A stretch of 64,000 nt of DNA from Streptomyces sp. Edi4 (lineage in GTDB: Bacteria > Actinomycetota > Actinomycetes > Streptomycetales > Streptomycetaceae). Location of the stretch: NCBI RefSeq assembly GCF_040253615.1, contig NZ_JBEJGY010000004.1:2170001-2234000 (forward strand), in the 5' to 3' direction. The notes under the pieces are model-generated. The model had not been told where the DNA came from. It did no database searches and worked only from the letters and a program-made list of their open reading frames with translations. Position numbers and translations under genes: made by a program. Each line of letters starts with the position of its first letter. Position 1 is the stretch's first letter. Below, in pieces: positions 38,705 to 47,731 of this stretch.

Positions 38705-40060
38705 GTGTACGTAGCGGACAGCCGCGGCACTCCCGCGGCTCCCGCCGGCGCCGCCCGGGCACGCTCCGGGCGGCGTACGGCCGTGGCCTCCACCGTGCTG
38801 GCGCTCGGCACGGTCAGCCTCATCACGGACATCTCATCGGAGATGGTCACCGCGGTGCTCCCGCTGTACCTGGTCACCGGGCTCGGCCTGTCCCCGCTCG
38901 GCTTCGGGCTGCTCGACGGGGTGTACAACGGCTTCAGCGCGCTGGTCCGCCTGGTGGGCGGCCACCTCGCCGACCGGGGCGGACGCCACAAGTCGGTCGC
39001 GCTGCTCGGCTACGGGCTCTCGGCGCTGTGCAAACCCCTTCTCCTTGTGGCGGGTTCGCTCCCGGTGATCGGCGCGGTGCTCGCCGCCGACCGCACCGGC
39101 AAGGGGCTGCGCACCGCGCCGCGCGACGCGCTCATCTCGCTGGCGTCGGCGCCCGAGTCGCGGGGCCGCGCCTTCGGAGTGCACCGGGCGATGGACACGG
39201 CCGGAGCCCTGCTCGGCCCGCTGACCGCCTTCCTGATCCTGCGTCAGGCAGTGGACGGTTACGACGCGGTGTTCACGGTGAGCTTCTGCGTGGCGGCGCT
39301 CGGCGTCCTGGTCCTGATCCTCTTCGTACCCGCGCGCACCCCGCTCGCCGCGCCGCCCGAGGACGCGCCACGCGCGGGCGGTGCACGCGCGGGCGCGCCA
39401 AGCCTGGATGCGCCACGCCTGGATACGCCACCTCAGGGTGGCCCGCGCCCCTCCCCGAGGGCGGCCCTGGCTCTGCTGCGCATCCGTCCGGTACGCCAAC
39501 TCACGCTCGTCGCCTTCCTGTTGGGCCTCGCCACGGTCAGCGACTCGTTCGTCTACCTCCTGCTCCAGCGCCGCCTCGGCGTCCCCGACCGCTGGTTCGC
39601 GCTGCTTCCCATCGGCACGGCGGCCGCCTTCCTGCTGCTGGCAATCCCGCTGGGCCGGCTCGCCGACCGGCTGGGCCGGCGGCAGGTCTTCCTCGGCGGC
39701 CACGCGGCCCTGCTCCTGGCGTACGTCCTGCTCCTGACCGGCGGCCACGGCCCCGGCGGCCCCGTTCTCGCGTCGCTCACCCTGGCCCTGCACGGCGCCT
39801 TCTACGCGGCCACCGACGGCGTCCTGATGGCGGCGGCGGCCGGATCGGTCCCCGCCGCGCTGCGCTCCTCGGGGCTCGCGCTGATCCAGACCGGCCAGGC
39901 GCTGGCCCGCTTCGCCTGCTCGATCGCCTTCGGCGCGGCCTGGACGGCGTGGGGCGACCGCACGGCGCTCGGCACGGCTGCGGCGCTGCTCGCCGGGTGC
40001 GCCACGCTCGCCGTCCCGCTGCTTCGTCCCTCCAACCCCCCAGAGGCAGGCCGCACTTGA
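38705..40060 (+). CDS. MFS transporter
   Basis: 451 residues from GTG 38705. Twelve membrane helices are predicted (SLITDISSEMVTAVLPLYL at the first; GLADRLGRR-like LGRLADRLGRRQVFLGG between helices 8 and 9). The central loop between helices 6 and 7 is long and contains a coding 15-bp tandem repeat (39395-39424, encoding APSLD-APRLD). The substrate is unknown. It is sandwiched between the phosphoesterase (2 bp) and a TolB-like gene that overlaps its stop by four bases, so the three form one operon. Confidence 0.92.
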   Translation: MYVADSRGTPAAPAGAARARSGRRTAVASTVLALGTVSLITDISSEMVTAVLPLYLVTGLGLSPLGFGLLDGVYNGFSALVRLVGGHLADRGGRHKSVALLGYGLSALCKPLLLVAGSLPVIGAVLAADRTGKGLRTAPRDALISLASAPESRGRAFGVHRAMDTAGALLGPLTAFLILRQAVDGYDAVFTVSFCVAALGVLVLILFVPARTPLAAPPEDAPRAGGARAGAPSLDAPRLDTPPQGGPRPSPRAALALLRIRPVRQLTLVAFLLGLATVSDSFVYLLLQRRLGVPDRWFALLPIGTAAAFLLLAIPLGRLADRLGRRQVFLGGHAALLLAYVLLLTGGHGPGGPVLASLTLALHGAFYAATDGVLMAAAAGSVPAALRSSGLALIQTGQALARFACSIAFGAAWTAWGDRTALGTAAALLAGCATLAVPLLRPSNPPEAGRT

Positions 40061-41082
40061 CGCTCCGTAACAAGCTGCTCGTCCTGGTGGCGGCCCTCGC
40101 GGTCCTGGTGGCGGTCGCCGTCGCGTCCGTGCTGCACGCGGCGGGCCGCGAGGACCGCAAGAACCGGGCGCAGGCAGGCGGCCCGGCCGTCACCGCCGGT
40201 TCCGTGACGCTCAAGCCCGGCCCCACTCCCCTGATCGTGTTCCGCACCATGGCGTGGGGCCCGCACCGCGACGAGCTCGCCACCGTCGCGGCGAGCGACC
40301 CTGCGGGCCCGCGCACCGCTTCCGGCGTGAAGTGCCTGCGCTTCTTCGCGGCGGCCGGCACCGGCATCTGCCTCCAGGCCGAGCGCGGCGCGATGACGGA
40401 CTCCTACCGGGCGGTGGTCCTGGACGCCGGACTCAAGGAGCGCGCGCGCTACAGCCTCCCCGGCATCCCGACCCGGGCCAGGGTCTCGCCGAGCGGGCGC
40501 TGGGTGGCGTGGACGGTGTTCGTGGGCGGCGACTCGTACGCGGGCACCAACTTCTCCACGCGCACGGCGGTCCTCGACACCCGTACGGGCCAACTCACCT
40601 CGTCCCTGGAGGACTTCACCGCGTACCTGGACGGCAAGGAGCACCACGCCGCCGACACCAACTTCTGGGGCGTCACCTTCGCCGCCGACGACCGGAGCTT
40701 CTACGCGACGATGGCGACCGGCGGCCACACCTACCTCGTCCGGGGCGACCTCGTGGCGCGTACGGTGACCTCCCTGCACGCCAACGTCGAGTGCCCCTCG
40801 CTCTCGCCGGACGGCACCCGGATCGTCTACAAGAAACGGGTCGCGGGCCTGCCCGCCGACGCCCCCTGGCACCTGTACGCCCTGGACCTGGCGACGATGC
40901 GCGAGACGGCGCTCGCGGAGCGAAGGAGCGTGGACGACCAGGTGGTCTGGCAGGACGACCACACCGTCGTCTACGCCCTGCCCGGCGACTACGGCACCGA
41001 TCTGTACACGGTCCCGGCGGACGGCACCGGGAAGCCCGGCCGCCTGTTGACGGCGGGGCTCGCGCCGGCCTACCTCGGCTGA
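40057..41082 (+). CDS. Membrane-anchored TolB-like beta-propeller protein
   Basis: 341 residues. The start is TTG at 40057, overlapping the MFS stop (TTGA), with GAGGCAGG upstream. An N-terminal membrane anchor (KLLVLVAALAVLVAVAVASVL) is followed by WD40/TolB-like blades (ARVSPSGRWVAWTVF, GVTFAADDRSFYATM, CPSLSPDGTRIVYKK, LYTVPADGTGKPGRLL). It is probably an external protein-interaction or sensing module that works with the co-transcribed transporter or phosphoesterase. The function is unknown. Confidence 0.88.
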   Translation: MTLRNKLLVLVAALAVLVAVAVASVLHAAGREDRKNRAQAGGPAVTAGSVTLKPGPTPLIVFRTMAWGPHRDELATVAASDPAGPRTASGVKCLRFFAAAGTGICLQAERGAMTDSYRAVVLDAGLKERARYSLPGIPTRARVSPSGRWVAWTVFVGGDSYAGTNFSTRTAVLDTRTGQLTSSLEDFTAYLDGKEHHAADTNFWGVTFAADDRSFYATMATGGHTYLVRGDLVARTVTSLHANVECPSLSPDGTRIVYKKRVAGLPADAPWHLYALDLATMRETALAERRSVDDQVVWQDDHTVVYALPGDYGTDLYTVPADGTGKPGRLLTAGLAPAYLG

Positions 41083-41118
41083 GCCCGCTCCCGCCGGCGG
41101 GCCCTGTCCTGTCCTCCG

Positions 41119-41478
41119 CTACTCCTTGTGGGCGCGGTAGTAGTCGCGCTCCATCTCGCGCGTCTCGACCGTGATGTGCAGCCGCCGGCCGGGGGCCGCG
41201 CTCACGTGCTTGCGGGCGATCTCCAGGACGGTCTCGCTCAGGTGCTCGATCGCCTTCGGGGTGCGCCCGGAGAGGATGGCGACCTGGATGAGGACGGCGT
41301 CCAGGTCGTCCTCACCGGCGCCGAACCAGCTCTCCTCCACACACCGGAACCGGGACTTGAAGGCGTCGATGGGCGCGTTGATCCCGGCGGGCGCGACCTC
41401 GTGGACCTCCTGGGCGAAGGCCTGGCGGTCGAACGTGGGCGCGAGCGGTGCGGAGTACTCGACGGTGATGAAGGGCAT
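41119..41478 (-). CDS. 5-carboxymethyl-2-hydroxymuconate isomerase-like tautomerase
   Basis: 119 residues from ATG 41478, preceded by GGGAGAA. It begins MPFITVEYSAPL, so removal of Met exposes the catalytic Pro of the tautomerase superfamily. The length and later elements (SRFRCVEESWFGAG, VLIQVAILSGRTPKAIEHLSE) fit the CHMI family, which acts in homoprotocatechuate breakdown. No other genes of that pathway are nearby, so the real substrate is uncertain. Confidence 0.85.
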   Translation of the reverse strand: MPFITVEYSAPLAPTFDRQAFAQEVHEVAPAGINAPIDAFKSRFRCVEESWFGAGEDDLDAVLIQVAILSGRTPKAIEHLSETVLEIARKHVSAAPGRRLHITVETREMERDYYRAHKE

Positions 41479-41620
41479 GAGCGTTCTCCCTTGTGTAGTG
41501 GGCTTGAGCAGGGGCGGCTGGTCGGCGGCGGCGTGCTGCCGCAGGCGTCCTGGCGCCGCCGCGCGCCGCCGGCCTGCGGCTGGGATGCTCGGCGGACAAC
41601 GGGGACGAATCGGGGGACAG

Positions 41621-42192
41621 ATGTACGACAACGGGGACGATCGGGCGGCGGTCACGGGCACGGACCGACAGGCGCCGCTCACCCTCACCTACCAGTTGAC
41701 GCTCCAGGATTTCACGCAGGCTCTGGGCGCCCGCAGGAAGGTCTCGGTCGCCGCCCGCCGCCAGCTCATCTACTCGCTGGTGTGCGGCGCGCCGGTCCTG
41801 GCGGCCGGGGCAGTGGCGCTGGCGAACGGGCAGGATGTCCCCATGCCCCTGTTTCTGGGGAGCGTCTTCTTCATGGTGGTCATGATCGTCAGTCCGCGCC
41901 TCCAGGCCCGCCAGTTCCACAAGGTGGCGGCGCGCCACGGCGAGTACCGGGCGACGGTGGGGGACGCCGGGGTCTCCATCGCCCACCAGCACGCGGCCAC
42001 GACCCTGACCTGGCAGGCGGGCCACGACCCTGACCTGGCAGGCGGTCACCCGGTATCTGGAGAACCGCCCACCTCTTCGTGCTGTTCGGCCCTGAGAAGA
42101 ACGCGACGACCGTCACCATCCTGCCCAAGCGGGGCGCCGGCGACGTCGAGGCCCTGCGCGCCGCCTTCGACCGCCACGCGACCCGTGCCTGA
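41621..42192 (+). pseudogene. YcxB-like membrane protein gene, frameshifted by a 25-bp duplication
   Basis: From ATG 41621 the frame codes a YcxB-type protein: an N-terminal domain (LTYQLTLQDFTQALGARR), two membrane helices (LIYSLVCGAPVLAAGAVAL, PLFLGSVFFMVVMIV) and the start of the C-terminal domain. At 41996 a 25-bp unit is duplicated in tandem (41996-42020 and 42021-42045), and an extra base seems present near 42063. The expected ending (FVLFGPEKNATTVTILPKR, stop at 42192) is therefore out of frame. The actual frame runs to 42208 as unrelated residues. Either a recent mutation or an assembly error could explain it. Confidence 0.75.
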
Positions 42193-42233
42193 AGCGCCCC
42201 AGCCCTGAGCCCCGCGCCCGAAGCGGCCCGCGC

Positions 42234-43595
42234 CTACAGCACCGGCAGGTTCTTCCGCAGCTCGAAGGCCGTGACCTCGCTGCGGTACTCCTCCCACTCC
42301 TGCTTCTTGTTGCGCAGGAAGAAGTCGAAGACGTGCTCTCCCAGCGTCTCGGCGACCAGTTCGCTGCGCTCCATCAGGGCGATCGCCTCGCCCAGGTTCT
42401 GCGGCAGGGGCTCGATGCCCATGGCGCGGCGTTCGGCGTCGGTGAGGGCCCAGACGTCGTCGTCGGCGCCCGCCGGGAGTTCGTAGCCCTCCTCGATGCC
42501 CTTGAGGCCGGCCGCGAGCAGCAGCGCGTAGGCGAGGTAGGGGTTGCAGCCCGAGTCGAGGGAGCGGACCTCGACGCGCGCGGAGCCCGTCTTGCCCGGC
42601 TTGTACATCGGGACGCGGATGAGGGCCGAGCGGTTGTTGTGGCCCCAGCAGATGTACGAGGGCGCCTCGCCGCCCGCGCCCGCCGTGCGCTCCGAGCCGC
42701 CCCAGATGCGCTTGTAGGAGTTGACCCACTGGTTGGTGACGGCGGCGATCTCGGCGGCGTGCTTGAGCAGGCCCGCGATGAAGGAGCGGCCCACCTTGGA
42801 GAGCTGGTACTCCGCGCCCGACTCGTAGAACGCGTTGCGGTCGCCCTCGAAGAGGGAGAGGTGGGTGTGCATGCCCGAGCCCGGGTACTCCGAGAACGGC
42901 TTGGGCATGAACGTGGCCTGCACGCCCTGCTCCAGCGCGACCTGCTTCATGACCAGACGGAACGTCATGATGTTGTCGGCCGTGGAGAGCGCGTCGGCGT
43001 AGCGCAGGTCGATCTCCTGCTGGCCCGGCGCGCCCTCGTGGTGGCTGAACTCGACCGAGATGCCCATGGATTCGAGCATGGTGATCGCCTGGCGGCGGAA
43101 GTCCATGCCGACGTTCTGCGGGGTGTGGTCGAAGTAGCCCGAGTTGTCGGCGGGGACGGGGCGGGTGCCGTCGAGCGGCTTGTCCTTGAGGAGGAAGAAC
43201 TCGATCTCGGGGTGGGTGTAGAAGGTGAACCCGAGGTCGGAGGTCTTGGCCAGGATGCGCTTGAGGACGAAGCGCGGGTCCGCGAAGGACGGGGAGCCGT
43301 CGGGCATCCGGATGTCGCAGAACATGCGAGCCGTGCCGGGCGCTTCCGCGCGCCAGGGCAGGATCTGGAAGGTGGACGGGTCGGGGCGGGCGATCATGTC
43401 GGACTCGTAGACCCGGGCGAAGCCCTCGATGGCCGAGCCGTCGAAGCCGATCCCCTCGTCGAAGGCCTGCTCCAGCTCGGCCGGGGCGACCGCCACCGAC
43501 TTCAGGAAGCCGAGCACATCGGTGAACCACAGGCGCACGAACCGGATGTCGCGCTCCTCCAGGGTTCGGAGCACGAACTCCTGCTGCTTGTCCAT
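42234..43595 (-). CDS. glnA2: Glutamine synthetase-like protein GlnA2 (probable gamma-glutamylpolyamine synthetase)
   Basis: 453 residues from ATG 43595 with AAGGA upstream; a GTG two codons earlier is possible. The whole type I GS fold is present: GFDGSAIEGFARVYESDM, FYTHPEIEFFLL, HHEGAPGQQEIDLRY, FMPKPFSEYPGSGMHTH, and the ATP/metal region GHNNRSALIRVP. The adenylylated-Tyr loop of GlnA is not seen. As recalled, it closely matches S. coelicolor GlnA2 (SCO2241), reported to glutamylate polyamines rather than make glutamine. It lies about 9 kb from glnE. Confidence 0.93.
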   Translation of the reverse strand: MDKQQEFVLRTLEERDIRFVRLWFTDVLGFLKSVAVAPAELEQAFDEGIGFDGSAIEGFARVYESDMIARPDPSTFQILPWRAEAPGTARMFCDIRMPDGSPSFADPRFVLKRILAKTSDLGFTFYTHPEIEFFLLKDKPLDGTRPVPADNSGYFDHTPQNVGMDFRRQAITMLESMGISVEFSHHEGAPGQQEIDLRYADALSTADNIMTFRLVMKQVALEQGVQATFMPKPFSEYPGSGMHTHLSLFEGDRNAFYESGAEYQLSKVGRSFIAGLLKHAAEIAAVTNQWVNSYKRIWGGSERTAGAGGEAPSYICWGHNNRSALIRVPMYKPGKTGSARVEVRSLDSGCNPYLAYALLLAAGLKGIEEGYELPAGADDDVWALTDAERRAMGIEPLPQNLGEAIALMERSELVAETLGEHVFDFFLRNKKQEWEEYRSEVTAFELRKNLPVL

Positions 43596-44067
43596 AGCCA
43601 CATCCTTGCAGTTCAGACGGCCTGTGCGCCGGGGGCCCCGCGAAGGGGGACGGCGGGGGAATCCTCAGTATCGAGGCGCGGGATTACCTCCACATTACGC
43701 ACCCGGTATGACCTGCGGCACGTCCCCTCCCCGCGTGTGCCCCCTCGGGACCGGTCCAGCGCGCCGGGGCACAGCGCACCCGAAGCGGGCCTCCCCGCGC
43801 CCCCGCCCGCCTGCGCGCCCGCGCACTCCCCCGGTGCGCTCCCTCGCGCACTCCCCCGGACGCGCCCCCGGGCGCCCGCCGCCGCGCCCAACCGCACAGA
43901 AAACGGACCCTTCGCCGTTTTCCAACTGTCCATTGGTAAACGCTCTTTGGCGTTTCTTGGTGATCACATGCCCCCCGCATGAACCGTTCCTGACAAGAGT
44001 GACGCATTACATGCGCACATCAGACCGCGCATGCGCAGCAGGCGTAAGACCTCACGCAGGGGGTTAC
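43596..44067. other. Divergent intergenic region between glnA2 and the S53 protease
   Basis: 472 bp with no supported gene. The left third contains a direct repeat ATTAC-N6-ATTAC (43683-43698) upstream of glnA2. The centre is very GC- and Pro-codon-rich filler. The right third is AT-richer and carries the inverted repeat at 43938-43955, probably within the protease promoter. Confidence 0.7.
43938..43955 (+). promoter_or_regulatory. Inverted repeat upstream of the S53 protease gene
   Basis: AAACGC (43938-43943) and GCGTTT (43950-43955) flank TCTTTG, in an AT-rich patch about 115-130 bp before the protease start. It is a plausible operator of unknown regulator. Confidence 0.4.
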
Positions 44068-46026
44068 ATGAGAACAAGCCGCGCATGGCGGCGTACCGGC
44101 ATGAGCATGGCAGCGACACTGCCTCTGCTCGCCGGCGCGCTCGCCCTCGGCATACCGTCCGCCCAGGCGGCCGACCCGGTCCCGAGCGGGCGGGCCGCCC
44201 TCGCGGGCACCAAGCCCGTCTGGGCCACCGGCTCCGCCGACCAGGGAGCGACGGCCGCGTCCACCACCGTGAACGCCCGGGTCTACCTCGCCGGGCGGGA
44301 CGCGAAGGGCCTGGACGCGTACGCCGCGGCCGTGTCCGACCCGCGGTCGGCCTCGTACGGCAAGTACCTGAGCGCCGCCGAGACGCAAGCGCGCTTCGGC
44401 GCGACCAAGGGGCAGATCGACGCGGTCACCAAGTGGCTGAAGTCGTCCGGACTGACCATCACGGGCTCCAACCAGCACTACATCTCGGTCTCCGGTGACG
44501 CGGCCGCCGCGCAGAAGGCGTTCGCCACGCCGCTGCACAACTACCGCAAGGACCAGCGCACTTACCGGGCGCCGGCGAAGGCCGCGTCCGCGCCCGACGC
44601 GCTGGCCGGCGCCGTTTTGACGGTCACGGGTCTGGACAACGCCCCGCACCGGGCGACGCACCAGGACACCCTGCCCGGGCCCGGCGCGGGCTTCCACAAC
44701 GCCGGTCCCTTCTCGACGTACTACGGCTCCAACGTCGCCAAGACGCTGCCGGACGCGTACGGCACGAAGATCCCGTACGCGGTGCACGGCTACACCGGCG
44801 AGCAGCTGCGCGCCGCCTACGGCGCCGGCAAGTACACCGGCAAGGGCGTGACCGTCGCGATCACCGACGCGTACGCCTCGCCGACCATGGCCAAGGACGC
44901 CGCGCAGTACGCCAAGAACAACGGTGACAAGGCCTACAAGAAGGGCCAGTACACCGAGGTCCTGCCGGCGGAGTTCAACAGCACCGAGGCGTGTGACGCG
45001 TCCGGCTGGTACGGCGAGGAATCCCTCGACGTCGAGGCCGTGCACGCGGTCGCCCCCGAGGCGAACATCGTCTACGTCGGCGGCGCGTCCTGCAACGACC
45101 CGGATCTGCTCGACGCCCTGAACAAGGTCGTCGACAACCGTCTCGCCGACATGGTCTCCAACTCGTGGGGCGACGTCGAGGCGAATGAGACCCCGGACGT
45201 CCAGGCCGCCTACGACCAGACGTTCAAGCTCGGCGCGATCGAGGGCATCGGCTTCTACTTCTCCTCCGGTGACAACGGCGACGAGGCCGCCCACGCCGGC
45301 AAGAAGCAGGTCGACACCCCGGCGAACTCCGCCTGGGCGACCTCCGTCGGCGGCACCTCGCTGGCCGTCGGCAAGCACAACACCTACCAGTTCGAGACCG
45401 GCTGGGGCACCGAGAAGGCCACCCTGTCCGCCGACGGCAAGAGCTGGGTGAACTTCCCCGGCGCCTACACCGGCGGCGCGGGCGGCGGCACAAGCTCCAC
45501 CGTGAAGCAGCCGTTCTACCAGCGCGGCATCGTGCCGGACTCGCTGGCCAAGGCCAACGGCGCGACCCCCATGCGCACGGTGCCGGACATCGCGGCCGTG
45601 GCCGACCCCAACACCGGTTTCCTGGTGGGCCAGACGCAGGCGTGGCCCGACGGGTCGGTGAAGTACGACGAGTACCGCATCGGCGGCACCTCGCTGGCCG
45701 CGCCGGTCATCGCGGGCATCCAGGCCCTGGCCCAGCAGGCCCAGCGCTTCCCGATCGGCTTCGCCAACCCGGGGATCTACGCCCGGTACCACTCGCCGCT
45801 CTTCCACGACGTGACGGACCACCCGCTGGGCGCGCACCGTGATCTCGCGGTCGCTCGCGTCGACTTCGCCAACAGTGTGGACGCGTCCAAGGGTGTGCTG
45901 ACCTCGGTGCGCTCGCTCGGCAAGGACAGCTCGCTGGCCGCGGTCAAGGGGTACGACGACGTGACGGGCGTGGGCTCGCCCGCGCCGGGTTACGTCGCCT
46001 CGTACGGCTTCCCGTTCCGCCGCTGA
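44068..46026 (+). CDS. Secreted S53 family (sedolisin/kumamolisin) serine peptidase
   Basis: 652 residues from ATG 44068, with an AGGGGG site just upstream. A signal peptide (WRRTGMSMAATLPLLAGALA, ending QAA-D) leads to a pro-kumamolisin activation domain (to about residue 210). The catalytic domain follows: Glu317-x-x-x-Asp321 (GEESLD) and Ser542 in GGTSLAAP, as expected for a Ser-Glu-Asp triad, and a C-terminal calcium site near DDVTGVGSP. Such enzymes are secreted as self-cleaving proenzymes and digest proteins at acidic pH. A strong stem-loop follows the stop. Confidence 0.95.
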   Translation: MRTSRAWRRTGMSMAATLPLLAGALALGIPSAQAADPVPSGRAALAGTKPVWATGSADQGATAASTTVNARVYLAGRDAKGLDAYAAAVSDPRSASYGKYLSAAETQARFGATKGQIDAVTKWLKSSGLTITGSNQHYISVSGDAAAAQKAFATPLHNYRKDQRTYRAPAKAASAPDALAGAVLTVTGLDNAPHRATHQDTLPGPGAGFHNAGPFSTYYGSNVAKTLPDAYGTKIPYAVHGYTGEQLRAAYGAGKYTGKGVTVAITDAYASPTMAKDAAQYAKNNGDKAYKKGQYTEVLPAEFNSTEACDASGWYGEESLDVEAVHAVAPEANIVYVGGASCNDPDLLDALNKVVDNRLADMVSNSWGDVEANETPDVQAAYDQTFKLGAIEGIGFYFSSGDNGDEAAHAGKKQVDTPANSAWATSVGGTSLAVGKHNTYQFETGWGTEKATLSADGKSWVNFPGAYTGGAGGGTSSTVKQPFYQRGIVPDSLAKANGATPMRTVPDIAAVADPNTGFLVGQTQAWPDGSVKYDEYRIGGTSLAAPVIAGIQALAQQAQRFPIGFANPGIYARYHSPLFHDVTDHPLGAHRDLAVARVDFANSVDASKGVLTSVRSLGKDSSLAAVKGYDDVTGVGSPAPGYVASYGFPFRR

Positions 46027-46043
46027 CCCGCCGACCCGGGCCT

Positions 46044-46086
46044 GCGGCCCCGTCCCCGGCCTCCCATGGGCCGGGGACGGGGCCGC
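46044..46086 (+). terminator. Strong stem-loop after the S53 protease
   Basis: A perfect 18-bp stem (46044-46061 with 46069-46086, GCGGCCCCGTCCCCGGCC and its complement) with a seven-base loop, 18 bp after the stop codon. It may also serve the convergent permease gene. Confidence 0.9.
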
Positions 46087-46150
46087 GCTCGTTCCCCGAC
46101 CCCACCCCTTTTCCGAAACCCTCCGGGGGGTGGGGGAACGAAGGCCCGGG

Positions 46151-47584
46151 CTACTGGTGGTCCGGGTGTACCCACGTGGGCTTGCGGAGTGTCAGGAAGG
46201 CGAGTGGGGCGAGGATGCCGAGGATGAGGAGGCCGCCGCCGACGATCAGCAGATAGCGCCACAGCGGCTGGCCGCCGAACTGGTCCGGCGGCACGAACCC
46301 GATGCACAGGGCGGCCACCGACGCCACGAACCCGATGCCCGCCACCCAGGCGACCGCGGGCACCCGGAAGCCGCGCTCCACCTCGGGCCGCATCCTGCGC
46401 AGCCTCACCACCGCGACGAACATCAGCAGGTAGGCGATGAGATAGATCTGGACGGTGATGACGGAGAACATCCAGTACGCGCTCGACACGTCACCGCTGA
46501 AGGCGTACAGGATGCCGATCAGCGTGGTGATGACGCCCTGGGCGACCATGACGTTGCGCGGGGTGCCGTACTTGTTCAGGCGCTGAAGGACCGGCGGCAG
46601 ATAGCCCTCCTGGCGCGCGAGCAGCACCAGGCCCTTGGCGGGCCCCGCAAGCCACGTCAGCATCCCGCCGAGCGCGGCCGCCACCAGCATCACACCGACG
46701 ACCTTGGTCATCCAGCCGATGTGGAAGTGGTCGAAGAACGCCTGGAACGCCTGCATCAGACCGGCCGTGAGGCTCAGCTCCTTGGACGGCATCACCCAGG
46801 AGATGGCTAGGGCCGGAAGGATGAAGATCAGCAGCACGAGGCCGGTCGCGAGCAGCATCGACCTGGGATATTCGCGCTTGGGCTCGCGCAGCGAGGACAC
46901 GTGGACGCCGTTCATCTCCATGCCCGCGTAGGACAGGAAGTTGTTGACGATCAGGACCAGGCTGGCGAGCCCGGTCCAGGGCGGCAGCCAGTGCGAGGTG
47001 TTCATCGGCGCGGCCGAGGGATTGCCCTGGCCGAGGAAGACGAGCCCGAGGACCACGAGGACGACGCCCGGGATGAGTGTGCCGATGACGAGGCCGAGCG
47101 AGCTGAGCCCGGCCACGGTCTTGGTGCCGCGCGAGGAGATCCATACTCCGGTCCAGTAGATGACCACGATGACGACGGCGACGTAGAGCCCGTTCTCGGC
47201 CAGGCTCGGGTCGATGACGTACGCGAAGGTCGAGGCGACGTAGGCAAGCAGGCTCGGGTAGTACGCGATCGTCATCGCGAACTGGCACCACACGGCGAGG
47301 AATCCGAGCGGTTTGCCCAGCGCCTCGCTCACCCAGCGGTAGATGCCGCCGGTCCAGCCGGACGCCAGCTCCGCGCCGACCAGGGCGGTCGGGAGCAGGA
47401 AGACGACGGCGGGCAGGAGATAGAGGAAGACCGCGGCGAGGCCGTAGATGGCCATCGAGGGCGAGGGGCGCAGGCTCGCGACGGATGCCGTCGTCATGAG
47501 GCCGAGCGTCACCCAGGAGACGAACCGCCGTGCGGTGCCGTCGTCGGCGACGAGTTCTTCATCGGAGGCGTCCGTGGTCGTCAT
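46151..47584 (-). CDS. APC-superfamily amino acid permease
   Basis: 477 residues from ATG 47584 (MTTTDASDEE). Twelve membrane helices in the APC fold are predicted: the first has WVTLGLMTTASVASL, the unwound helix 1 region is present, EYPRSMLLATGLVLLIFILP lies mid-protein, and GPAKGLVLLARQEGYLP is typical of the glutamate/GABA-antiporter-like branch. It probably imports or exchanges an amino acid or amine. It is divergent from nadE. Confidence 0.9.
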   Translation of the reverse strand: MTTTDASDEELVADDGTARRFVSWVTLGLMTTASVASLRPSPSMAIYGLAAVFLYLLPAVVFLLPTALVGAELASGWTGGIYRWVSEALGKPLGFLAVWCQFAMTIAYYPSLLAYVASTFAYVIDPSLAENGLYVAVVIVVIYWTGVWISSRGTKTVAGLSSLGLVIGTLIPGVVLVVLGLVFLGQGNPSAAPMNTSHWLPPWTGLASLVLIVNNFLSYAGMEMNGVHVSSLREPKREYPRSMLLATGLVLLIFILPALAISWVMPSKELSLTAGLMQAFQAFFDHFHIGWMTKVVGVMLVAAALGGMLTWLAGPAKGLVLLARQEGYLPPVLQRLNKYGTPRNVMVAQGVITTLIGILYAFSGDVSSAYWMFSVITVQIYLIAYLLMFVAVVRLRRMRPEVERGFRVPAVAWVAGIGFVASVAALCIGFVPPDQFGGQPLWRYLLIVGGGLLILGILAPLAFLTLRKPTWVHPDHQ

Positions 47585-47731
47585 GCGCCCATGATCGGCG
47601 CGGCGGCCGGGTCCCGCATGTCGGGCGCGGCGGGTCCGCACGCGACGCGTCCTGCCGAAACGGCCCGGCGCGTGGGCGCCACGCGGCGTCGCTCCACCCC
47701 ATCGCGTCGCTCTGACGATTAGAGTGGCGCC

